From assembly GCA_949358305.1 (NCBI GenBank), contig OX442315.1, positions 22,408,427 through 22,472,426 of the forward strand: a stretch of 64,000 nucleotides of DNA, in the 5' to 3' direction. Shown here one piece after another: positions 1-12,500 of this stretch. Numbering within the stretch: position 1 is the first letter of the stretch; each line of letters opens with the position of its first letter. Source of the DNA: Strigamia acuminata (taxonomy: Eukaryota > Arthropoda > Chilopoda > Geophilomorpha > Linotaeniidae). Both the position numbers and the translations under genes were made by a program. Under the pieces are notes generated by a model. The model had not been told where the DNA came from, did not search any database, and was given only the letters and a program-made list of their open reading frames with translations.

Positions 1-419
1 TGCCGAAGGTTGTTGAAGATGTGTTTGACTCGTTGAGAATGATTTAAATTTGGTAAATAAATTTTGGTTCGATGGTGTTAAATAACTAATGGAAGCGTGG
101 TAAGATGCAAATTGGCAAATTAAAATTGCAGGTTTCCATGTAAACGGTTTGGAAAGAAAGGGGTAAGGAATTAACAAAATTATTCACACTTGAAAGTTTA
201 AAGTTTGCAGTGCCGCACTCAAATGACTTCATTTCGCTAGTTGTAGCAATAAAATGTTGTAAGGGCAGATTAAGATAAGAAAAGGACATAATTTCTTAGT
301 GGTTCGTGATAATATGCAAATTAGGTAAACCTTTACACCTGGTTTGCGGTGAATCTTTATATACTTTTTTTAAAATGTTAAATTTAGAAATTTTTGTTTA
401 ACTCTTTGTGTTTTTATAG
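1..419 (+). other. slit: Partial slit intron (between D1 and D2)
   Basis: This AT-rich sequence has no open frame resembling a D1 C-cap. It ends with a T-rich tract and TTTTTATAG. It is the 3' end of the intron preceding the D2 N-cap exon. Confidence 0.85.
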
Positions 420-564
420 GTGTCGAGGAAAGGCGAGATGAAGAAGGATGTCAGATGGAGCCAATGTGTCCTTTTCCGTGTTCCTGCTCTGATGGAATTG
501 TAGATTGCCGAGATAAAGGGTTGACGAAGATTCCTGCTAATATTCCCGAAGGAACTACCGAACT
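420..564 (+). CDS. slit: slit exon: D2 LRR N-cap
   Basis: This 145-nt exon enters in phase 1 after TATAG and leaves in phase 2 at CT|GTAAGG. It encodes a [11 protein letters not shown] linker, then the four-cysteine LRR N-cap [14 protein letters not shown] and the start of the first repeat ([12 protein letters not shown]). The text matches the D2 cap of Slit, not D1, which shows that the window begins in the D1/D2 intron. Confidence 0.95.
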
Positions 565-3500
565 GTAAGGAAATAAAGATTGGGGGGAAAAAATCTGAAA
601 AATATATATATGTGTAAAGTTTATTTTTTTTGGATTTTCTGTTTTTTTTTTCGGCTCTTTTTTGGGTGCATTCTCAGTAGGTTATAATATAAAAAATTGG
701 TACTTGAAAAAGTAGACAGGATGAGGATGTATGGCTGAGAAGGGAAAATAAGACACAGTCCAATGACCAAATGGGACATTTGCTAGCATGGAAAATATTT
801 CCAAGTGGCTGAGAGGACACTGAATGGAGAATAAAAATTGTCTCATATTTGAACACCCGTCACAGTTCTCAGTGTAATGCTTCGCTGTGGTCTAAGAAAC
901 TAGTCTTAAGGGCCTTTAAACTACTCATTTTTGGAGGATCGGGTGTAGAGCCATGGTGGAATCCACACCATCTGACAGGATCATTACGGAAAGAAAATGG
1001 GCGCCTTCATTTTCTCAACTTATTGATGGATTTCCAAGAGAAATGATTTCATGTTTTTTGTTTTATGTGTTGGAAAATAAATTTATTTTTGTTGCCTTTG
1101 TTATGATATAATTATGAGAATATTTCGTTGTAATAGCTCGCGCTGTTCTCTATTTTTATGGGTTCTAAACTTTTTTTTTTAGTGTTATACTTACTTTTGC
1201 TATAATTGTCTCATTAAAGAGTTGAATGAAAATGGCTAATTGATTCTATTGCATTATGGATGAAGAAAAAGAAAATTTGCTAGATTCTTTTCATTCTTCT
1301 CTGCTCTTTCTTTGTCTTATATTGGCCCCACGAGAAATTAGCATTTTATGTTAAAGGTGATGTCATCAGATTAAAACTCTTGACAAGTAGAGGACTGAAT
1401 AAATATATGTTTTAATAAAAATGGAATGAGGTATGGAAATTTGCTTGGAATATTATAGTTATTTCGCAGAGGAATAGTATGAAATTAGGTGCAGGCATCG
1501 ATTCGTTTCAGCCGACTTTGATGTGTTTGCTGTGTTGCAAAAATAAAAACAGACACTTCTGCTTTTCCTCTCCTCAGTTCAACTTCAAACGGGGAGTGTT
1601 TCATCAAAATGTCTTCACTCACTTAATTACACATCCTGTGTATGTCCCTCAGTTTATTTTTAATCTTTTTCTGCTCGAAAATTATGCAGAAAAGAACCGC
1701 GCCATTTTTATTGGTCAAAATGAAATTAGATTTAAAGTTGAATCGTAAATAAAGGCGAAGTTTCCAAACCTCTTTCTTTTTTTGTTTTCATAGCTGAAAT
1801 TGAAGAGCTTCTCGCACCTTCAATTTAACCAGTTGTTTGAATGAAAATAGTTTTCAATCTTCTTTTTTTTTTCTTTCTCTCTCGATTTGTTTTAGGAGAC
1901 TTGAGCAGAATCAGATTACCGAAGTGCCAGCCAAAATCTTCGCTCCGTATAAAAGACTAAGACGAATGTAAGTTTCCAATTGTTTAGTTTTGCGTCTAAA
2001 GTAAAAATTCTTACCTTGATGCATTATCCTATCCAAGCCTGAATTAAATAACGTCTTGCACCGAAGCCCATCAGGTCTGAAAGGGGGTGCTTTTAGGGGG
2101 AAAGAAAGAGGGGAAAGTGACATTCATTGACAGCAGTATCTGTAAGGGATTATCAGCTGTCACTGGGAGAGGTTTAAATTGAGCTGATGAGGTTTCAAAC
2201 TTGGGTTATCAAATAACCATAAAAAAAATAGGATTGTACTTGTAAATTGTCTTATTATATATATTTTTTTATATCTCTTTTTAGCGATTTGAGCAATAAT
2301 CAGATTAGCAGTGTGGCCGGAGACTCATTCCATGGCCTCAAATCCTTGACATCACTGTAAGTTGAGTGTGGATTTTTTTTTTGTTTTAAAATTCTTTGAG
2401 TGGAGTGTTAACTTAAGAGGAGTCAAATCCGCTTTGTTGTTTTAGTTTAAAAGTGCAAACTTTTTTTTTTCTTTTTTTATTTGTAGTGTTCTGTATGGGA
2501 ATAAAATTACTGATTTGCCATCTGGAATCTTTCGTGGCTTAATATCGTTACAACTTTTGTAAGTAGTTTACTGTTACGCTAAACGCAAATAAATAATGGA
2601 GAACTTGCACTTGTAAAACATAAATGAAGTTATCGGAGTGGTGTGGTTATATACATAACACGGAATTTGAAATATTTGCAAGATCCCTAATGAACGGAAT
2701 GTGTTTAAATTCGACGCATATCTTTATTTGGATGTAGATAAATCCAATCAGAATTAAATATCGTGCTGTTTTGCAGCTCCAAATATTAAAATTTGAAAAT
2801 TAAAAAGGATTTTGAGTAAGATCAACATTTATGTTGAAACAAGTGAGTGCTTATTCTTGTTTCGCTATCAAAAATATTGCCACATGTTTCTTGTTTATTT
2901 TATGGCAAAGTATATAGATTTTTTCAATGCAGGAACTTCGTGGTAATATATCTAGAAAATTCATGGTCATTACGTCCTGGTTTCCAAATTGTTGGTTGAA
3001 AAAACCCTGATCCCTCGTTTGCCGGACGGGGGGATGTGGGTTCGACTTCTGGCTCGGGAATCTTCGGAGTCCGAGCCGTTTTGTTTTTTTAACCAGAAAT
3101 TTGGGAGGCGGGATGTTAAGACCAAGAATTTTCTAGATGTTTATGACAAAGTGTACATAGGGTAAGTGGTGGTATGGTAATGGTGTTTGTGCATACACGC
3201 TTGAATTTTTTTTTTAAAAACTTATTTACTCGTTTTAATTAACTTTCTTTTAGGTTACTTAATGCAAACAAGATTTCATGCATCAGAAAAGACACATTTG
3301 CTGATTTACATAGTCTAAATTTGCTGTAAGTATTTATAGCGTTCTAAACTTAATTTGTTTTCTTTTTTTTTTAAATGCATTAACATTTTTCCTTTTGTGT
3401 CTTCATAAATATTTTTTTTTTTGGTTGGAAAATGAGAAAATTGCATTGAAGCATATTAGGTTGGAAATTTGTTTTCCTTTATGCAATTTCATTCATGTGA

Positions 3501-6500
3501 AATGACATTGACTGATGACTCCTGTCCACTGACGCTACCGAATTCCTTGGATTTGAATTTGTGGTTGCTTTTGGCTGAATAGACGGAGAAATGGAAGCGT
3601 GCAATTCGCTTTAAAGTTTGTTTATTGAAACAAACTTTCCGATTATTCTACCCTGAAACTCATATTTCAGTCGTTGTCATTGGGATTAATGGGACTTAAT
3701 CTCCTCACTCAGCTGTCGAATTTTAATCCGCAATTGACAGTTGAAAATTTAAGATAATCTCTTCGTCCCTTTCCAATTTGTGTTTTATTAACTTTTTTAA
3801 ATAGACAAAAAAAAAATTTTATATTAAAAAAAAATTTATTGTTGTTTATCAATTGGATTTGTTGTTGAGGAATGCTTTTCTCAGGAGGTCAATGGGAATG
3901 TGCAGCCAGCTGCCATTTCTTTTCTGTGCTCGACTGGTCTCTGCTGATTGGTTAATCCCTCTGGTGGCTGCCTCGTGTCAGATTGTTGTAATTGTGTGGG
4001 CCGTGAGGCGTTGCTAAAGTGGCAAGAAGGAAAAACGCGTTTTACCCATGGTCGCATCTACTCGCTGGAATCGCGGTCTGTTTTTGCCAATGCGACACGC
4101 CTTCACCTGTTTTGTAAATGCAATTTAGAAAACACAAGGTATTAATATGCGACGAATATGTTCGGAGGTGTACTGTACCTTAAATTTTAAAAGGGAGAAT
4201 ATTTTGTTTATTTTTTAGTTGTTATTTTTAGTTTTATAATAATTTTAAGTGGGAGTTTGTAGGTGGTAGCGTGTGTCATCGTCATCAAGGCAACGTGTGG
4301 TCGTCGTCTCTTTTAGACGCGCTATTTTTCTTTTTTTTTTATTTCATTAAAGATGAGTTTCGTTTGTTTAATCTTTTAGTTTGATGCTCTCGTTTTCCGG
4401 TTGAAATGCGGCGAATTAATGAAGGGCGAGGGGTTTAGGCTGAGTTTATATTATGTTATGACCGCAATTGTTTTTTTTTCTTCTTTTTTTTAAAAAATAA
4501 GAAATGTTACAACAACAACAAATTTTAAATTCAATTTTCTAAAAAAAAAAAAAAATTATTTTCAGATCCTTATACGACAACAATATCCAGTCTTTAGCCA
4601 ATGGAACCTTCGTTCCTCTTCGAAGTATACAAACGCTGTAAGTGTGATCGCTTATTTTCCTTTTATTTTTTTTATTTTTAAGATATCTGACATTTTGATT
4701 AAATTTTGTGACGCTCGAAACAATTTGAAAACATTTTTATTTTCTGAAAGTTAATTGCGGATATAAAAATAAAAAATTGTTCAACGTGGTGATGGTGATA
4801 AAAAAAATGTTTATATAGGCTAAACAAAGAAAGAAACTTGTATTGATTGGACTCAGTTTTGGCCTTCGTTAAACTTTATAGAAATTTCACACTTCATGAT
4901 TTCATTTTCAATTTTTTATTAACCAGTGGAATTTGTGGTCATGTTTTATTTTATTAATGTTGTGTACATACCTCCGTTGCACAACTTCTTTAAAAGAGAA
5001 ATTGTATTCTTCGCAGCATAAAAATGAATATTTCATTTGCTGCTCTCTCAAAGTATGGAAATATTTCTGTAACCATGTTTGGAGAATGTCTTGAGCTTTC
5101 GTAAACAACAGTCAGTTTACGCTGTATTTGAATATCAAATTTGAACTGAAAATTCCCTAAATAAATACAAAACAAATTATTAATTTATCAATTTTTTATT
5201 TTAGAAATAACATATTACACCAAATACTTTTTGGGAATTAACATTTTGAATTTGGTATCAAGATGTCGGCATTAGGAGGGAAAATTGAGGCAATAATTGA
5301 ATAAGCTTCAACATGAGCTGCCATTTTTAAAACTTTTTTTTTTGCGTTGTATCAGTTGCTAATTACGTTTGGTTGATGTACGAACGGAACGCTTGCATCT
5401 GATTTAATTTGGGAAATTGAAATGTGAGGACAATATGACAGGAAGTTTAAGAATGTCAATTAATGTAGGAAAGATTTGCTAAAAAATTTGTTAAGAGAGT
5501 AAACGTTGAGTATAGAGTGGGAGAATACAAGTCTTAAGACTTGTGCGGTCTAAGTTTGCTTATTTCCATTTCGCCCACTAGGCACTTGTTATCGTTTCCC
5601 ATCTGATTTTTTTTGTCTCACTCGAGATCCCATCGCCAATTTCTTCTAGACACGAGACTTAACTGCACGTGATTTCCGAACTGGTCTCCGGTGGGCCCTT
5701 GAAGCAATGTTGCCAAAGGAAGAAAGCAATTTCCTTCTTTTCTTGATTGCTTCAAACTCACCACCGACGCACACTGGCTACAGGTGTGCAGAAATCCGCA
5801 GGGAATGGTATCCAGCCGATCTCCACATGCTGCAATGCTTTGATGAGATGCATAGTCACATTGTTGGGAAGAAAAAGAATTAGTTTCGCTTCTCAACTGC
5901 AGGAAACGTTCAATTTAAATGCTCGTTTAAGTGGTATGATGGCGAAATAATTGTGCTATCTTCCTTGTTTGGGTGTTTCAAGGTCGAAAGTGATTTAACG
6001 TTTTCTTTTGGGTATTGTTAGAGAGAAAGAGAAACTACTATATGGTTAAATAGGTCTCCCGAGGACATATTTAATGTTAATTTTCGCTTTACACGTAATT
6101 TTAAGACGACGTAAGCGCACCGGGGGGACTTGTTTAGTTAGATATATTCTACCTATTCAATATTATCAATTTTAATATTTTATTTTGTTAGGCAACTTTA
6201 AAATAAAATTTGAATGAATTTTTCGGAAACATTTGTTCTAATGAAATGCTGCAACTCTCTCTCGCTCTCTGTTTCCGTTTTGAACAAGACACGAACCCTT
6301 GGACCGTTGCACAATAAACTACGGCAATAAGCATTTGCTAAGAATGTTTTTATTAATCAAGGAGAAAGCTGGAGGTTTGAATGCTATCAGATTTCGTCCA
6401 AGTTCTAACCAATAATGTAAGGAAAACGTTTCATGCGTAACAGAATTTAATCACATCAAATGATCTCATCAGTATTCTGTTGGTTTTTTTTAAAAAAAAA

Positions 6501-6510
6501 AATATATACC

Positions 6511-6550
<40 letters not shown>

Positions 6551-9500
6551 ATGCAAGGTTTTTGTCGTTGTTTTTTTCCAATCATCATCCAATTTCGTTT
6601 TGTACGCGGGTTTTCTGTTTGATCAACATTTGGAAAGTTATTTCGGAAATAAACAAAAAGAGAGCATTTTTTTGTGGCGTGGTAATTGAAAATATTCAGG
6701 TATATTATGCCAGCAGCATAAACTTACCGAATGAAATTGAAGATTGGTCCACATTGAATTTTTGAAATTCATCATTCTCTTTAAAGAGAGGGAATGATGG
6801 AAAATTGTGAGTATATGGAATTGTAAACATTAATATATATGTGCATTTGAAAATAGAGATGCGGTTAATGGTTTATTTCTCCGAATATGACGAAACTTCC
6901 GGACGCAAAACATAAACCACGGAAAAAGAAAAAAAACATCAATGCACAATAACTAAATGCAAATGCGTTTGCATAGAAGCATGCGCCTTAAAGGGAAATT
7001 CTGTGTTGACGAGACCTTTGATGACATTTTTTATAAAGATTTTGAATCTCTTCGAGAAAACATGACTTGGCCTCTACTTTATTTACTTTTCAGAGAATTT
7101 TAAATAAGAGGGAGTTTAGCAAATATAAATTTAAGAGAATATAACATCTTAAAAACTTCTAATTTCACTTGCGTATCAATTTGAATGTTTAAATAACAAA
7201 TAGGCGATGTTAGTTTCATTCCATCGAAAGCTTTTCGATCGTTGCCGGTCATATTCAGTTGATTAACTTAACATCTTGTACCAAGAAGTATTATAAATGT
7301 TTATATTTTCGTATGCACTAACACTAAACTGATGCTATTAGTTTAATAGCAGTTTAAATTTATCGCTAATGTTTTTTAAAAAGGTTAGATTATTGCTTAA
7401 CGTTTTTTTTATTCAATTATTTTATCGGAATTATTATTTAGGTCATTTAATATAATTTCTCCCAAGACAATTGACGAAATAGTTACTTCTTTTTACGTGA
7501 ATTCTAAAGTTTTTTTTATAGTGCTTCTCTGGGGGACTTAAATAAACTGCCTGCTATAAAGCTGGCAGTTTTAATTCTATGTTTTCTGTATTCTAAAAAC
7601 GAGGTCCGTATAAAACTTTTAACTATCCACGTTTAAATTTGTCGCTGTGGACATGGTCTATTGGGACGATTTTTTGGTTTTTCAATTATTTTTAAACAAA
7701 ACATAGAAAAAGAAAAGTGATGACTGAAACTGAAGCATAATCAGCACTTAAAATCCCTGGAGAACAAGGTGCAGATCCCGCTTATTATGCCACTTTTTTG
7801 TATTATTTCAATTTCTATTCACAAGCAAATTGAAATTTTTTTTAGAAATGTTACACTTGGGAACCGAGAATAAAAATTCTGGATTGCAGCAAAAATTATC
7901 CGTAAAAAAAAAAACTAAAACCACTAGAGAAAGCATAAAAAAGTATCTGAAGACGAAAAAGAAGAAAAACAAAGTTATCAAACTTTCTATTTTGTATTTA
8001 CAGCAACGTTGTCCTGAGATTAAAGAGTTTTCAGGAGCGGGTATTCATTTGGTGCCCCTTCTTTCAGTCGATGGTAATTCTATTGGCAGAAGGCGGGTCT
8101 TTAGGGGGAAGCAGGGGCAACGAGATTCGTTAAGGAGTTGCCTACTTGGTAGACGAAGCCTGGTGCGTGTTGACTATAAGTTCGAGGGAAGAAAAAAATA
8201 AAGAATGCTGAGGAAAGACAAATAAGAGAAAAGGTGGAAGATAATGCAAACGCACGTATTTACTTAGAATTAAAGAAATGTATTGATTACTCGCTTTGTT
8301 TTTCACCACGGGGAGAAAACTGATGAGATTACATGCGAAGATAAAAAAAAATCGTTCGCTACAATTCACCAACAAAGTCTTTGTTGCTCTGGTTTGTTTA
8401 TTAGTCGCTTAATCAAATTGTTTGGTTTATCAATTCCAACGTTACTCGATTAATTTACGTGTTTCATGTCCCATTTAAATTGAATGTGACACGTGGTTTG
8501 TTAAATTTGTTAAATGAAATTTCGGCCTAACCTTTTTATTATTTTTTTGTGCTGAATTTGCGTTGTGATATGGGGATTTTGCCGTGCTCTAACCCGATTC
8601 GTTTTCCGGTACATTTTTTTGTGTTATTAACTTATCCTCTTGGCTTCTTGGTTCTATAGTTTTTATTACTCCCAGTTGGAAAATCTTTTCTCGGTGACCT
8701 GTGTTCGTCTGTGTCCTGGAGGTGTCTTCACTTTGGTCTCCCAGGATTTCATACTGGACATTGGTCTATTGGGAATAGTATATACCACTGAGTTATTACT
8801 ATATATCCAACCGAGGGTGCCTGGATCGGGTGGAATTTCAAAGTATAAAATTTGATGCAATTATGGTATATTCAGTTAACATTCCTTTCACTTTCTGTGC
8901 CGGTGGCAGCGTCGAAAGTGATTTTTTCTTTCTTTCTTTCTTTCTCTCGCTATTTTTAGAATTCTGGCGCAGTTTAGAAAATAGACGACGCGTGCTTGGT
9001 ATTTTGAAACAGTAACATCTGTCAATTTGAGTTTTCTTGTTCAATGTCTCCATAATGATTGTCGTTGATGTTTCTCTCTGATCACGTTGTCGACTCTATG
9101 CAGTGCAGCTAGAATGGAAACCCGAGTAAACAAACACACGATCCATAATCCATTTGGCCCACTCTCATCATCACCGAATGATACCTGACAGGAATGCAGG
9201 CAAACAGATGGCACATTTGTTCGCTTATCACTGTCCATTTTGTTTGTTCTATCTCTACAAACTGCTTGTTTGCACTCACGGTCGTGTCCACTCTTGCGTT
9301 CAAGTGTACAATTGAATTTCTTTGTAATTCTGTAAAAGGGTTTTGATTGTTAGGAGGAATCCACATCCACTTCTCGCTGGGAATAATAAAAAGTAAATAG
9401 TTTCTGCATTCTAGTGGCGCGGAAAAATAAGTGAGTAAAAAAATAATGCATTAGGCATAAGGAGTTTAAGTAAATAAAGCGCAAATAAAGAGTACGAATC

Positions 9501-12500
9501 AATGGAAAGAAGAAAAAAAAGAAACTTTTCTTCCAGATCCCTTATTTGCTCTCTGTAGACCTATGGATCAGTTGTGCGTAAGGTGCTTTAAGTGCCAGTG
9601 CTTCGGTCTTAATACCATTTGAGCTTAGCTGGGAAATATTGGTATACTCTATTTTACGAAAGCCTCTTTGCAACTTTAGACTTGTTATTGTTACGTTTCT
9701 TGTTTTTAAGGGCTGGTGAATTTAATTTATTACTTTAAATACGGTTTAGGGAACATTTACGAGAAGTAAAGTAAAATCGTGGAATTATATCTGCAGTTTT
9801 TGAGTTTTTTGGGTTTTTCTTTGCTGATACTATGGTATTCTATGAAATTTGGACTATGACTTGTGCAGTCGGAGGTGTGTGATAAAAAAAAGTACGAAAA
9901 GGGAGCGATAAGCGTCATTGTCAAACCAAAGCCTGATGCAAGTGCAAGGTTCTTCTCGAGGTAGTTTTCAGAAATACAATAATAAAACCTTCCAACACAA
10001 TAAAAACGTACCTGCCAAATCTATGGTGGCTTCCTGTTGGCCAAACTTCCTGTTTGGAACTTCCGGTAACTGACAAGGTTGTTTCGATACGTGATATTCC
10101 AAAAATAGAAACTACAATGTGATTATACCCAAAATTTAAATTGTGGATGTAAGGGAAAACAAAAATTGATTTTTAAATTTCAAATTTCAAATTTGTTGTG
10201 AAGTTTTGAGTTGTTGCGTGTTTCCATATTATCGTCAACTGCCGACATGATTCGATTCAATTCAAAGCGATGCATTGTGGATTGGAAATATTTTCTTAAT
10301 AAACACTTACGCTGGCATAACACATTCTCCTTACTGTTTGTTGTAGTAGTATCACAGTCAACTACTTCAAATATAATAAAAGGAAACATTTTTCTGTGAC
10401 ATGATAATACTGTTTATTTTCTTTTTATCTTACATAAAGCTGGCAATTGCAGGTGTTAGCTTCAGGAATTGTAGAAATGGTTGAACCTGATTTTTGGTTC
10501 TGTGCTGAAAGTGATGTAATCATGATAGCACTTGGGTTTGTGAACTTTGGTATAAAAATACAGTTGAACCCGATTTGTTTCTGGAATTAATTCCATTATA
10601 CGTGTATTAGGTAATTAAATGTAAAACTCTAAGGCGGAAATTAATTACCAGCACTTAGGTTAGTTTTGCTTTGGATAGTTTTATATAGCATTTGGAATTA
10701 TTAAATATTTGTCTGCGTAATTTAATAGTTAAAAATTGAAAATCAGTTTATTCTGAAACCAGTTAAGATGTAAATAGGAAATTAATTTATCGCTATCGTG
10801 TTTCTTTAAGGCAGAAACGTTCGATGCTTTTATTCATGTCATTCAACAATTCAATAATTGTTATTGCTTGAAGTTGACATAACAATCAGTAACTTTATTC
10901 ATACAACCCAGTCAATTTCGATTACAATCCAACTCATTGGTCTGCATGATTCATTGAATTAACACATTCAATCTGCCGGTAATCGGACCCACATCAACAG
11001 ACCGTCAAGACAAAACACCCAATACTGCTCACAAATCGCTGAAACAAGCAGTCACTTCTGCTTATCTGTAACACGTTTTTGAATACATTAAATTCCGATC
11101 AGTGTTTTGAATTTCAGTTATAAAAATGAGTAAAAAACAGTAGTCCAATACTTTACTTTAGTGTGGCTTGTTGCATTTATTTGCAGTACAAATGAACCGG
11201 ATTAGTTAGGTTAGTCCTCCAACTGTTTGCCCAAATAAAAATACTAATTGGGCCGTGTTTTACTTACAATGGGCTCATTGGGTAAGAAATTTGTTTCATT
11301 CCGATGATTTCTTGACTTATATCTTGGTGGGGAGGCAACTTTGTGTGTAGCAAAAAGTTCATGTTGACATGGTGCACACACATTAGTTGAACATACATTT
11401 TTGTGCACTGATTGTTTACTAAACAATTTCCGCGCACGAAAAGACACAGGCGGACACTGGCGCACCATTGTTTGGTGCGATTTGTGCTGTCGCGCGTATC
11501 AATGTTGCGAGTATTACGGATCCCCCATTCCGTTTACAGCGTGACAACCAGCCGAAATATTTGGCTTTGGAAATGCTATGTGCACTTAGCTTTGGCAATA
11601 AAATTTGATTGGGATTCTCCCGTTAGCGAAATGAACCAATAAGTATGTATTGAGCACTGCGAATGATACAATTTCAAATCAGCAAAACTGACGAGTGGGC
11701 CGGACAGCCAATCCGTGGCAAATAAAGTTTAGATTACCCCAACTTTATTTTATGTCAGCACGAAAGAGATTAAAAAGGAAAAAAGTAGACTTCACACTGC
11801 TGAGTTTGTGGACTACAATGGCACACGTAATCCATTGTTAAAATGGAACAATTGATATCTTTCGTGCCAAACGCAGTACGTGAGCTTACATGTTCAAAGT
11901 TGAAAACTTTTCCCATCACCATCACCGTTAAACGTATTTAAAGAATTCGGTCTTTTCTAATACATGCTATAGTTGGACATATTTTTATTCCATGTTTATT
12001 GGTTTATTTATTTTATTCGCCGAGTTAATAAAACAAATAAAGATTGTTAGGAAATACGGACGTGAGTGAAAGGAGAGGAAAAATCAGAGTAGTTTCTCTT
12101 AGCGTTTTGAAATCGCCAGGGACGTGGTTTATGTTTAGTCGTTGAGAGCAGCTCATAAAAGTTTTATATGCAGAATGCACTTTATGCTTGGACTTGTTGC
12201 TTTAACTTGGGTAAACTGCATATGGGTTTTAAGTTTGCTATACGGCGTAGGAAATTGGGAAAAGTTTTGATGGTTTTTCTATGCGCTTTTAATGTGACGT
12301 TCGTATGTCGTAGCTAGCCGGTTTTGTTTATTTGAATTATTGCGCACGTCAGTCGGGAGTGAATTCTGTTTGTGTCGAATAAGCGGAAAACAAATCCATC
12401 AAGTGGAAAAAGATGGAAAGTGTCTGGGCCTATCTTTCGAGCAACGAATACTATTGCAATGAATACTGTGGCTTTTGATGGATAACTTTGGTTGAGGATC

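Noticed and set aside
7830-8201. A 123-codon ORF in the 8.1 kb intron.
   Set aside because: It is dominated by lysine runs from poly(A) tracts, with no ATG start and no recognisable motif.
10350-10375. TATCACAG, the seed of the miR-2/miR-13 family, in a slit intron.
   Set aside because: The rest of the mature sequence differs and the flanks do not fold into a precursor hairpin.
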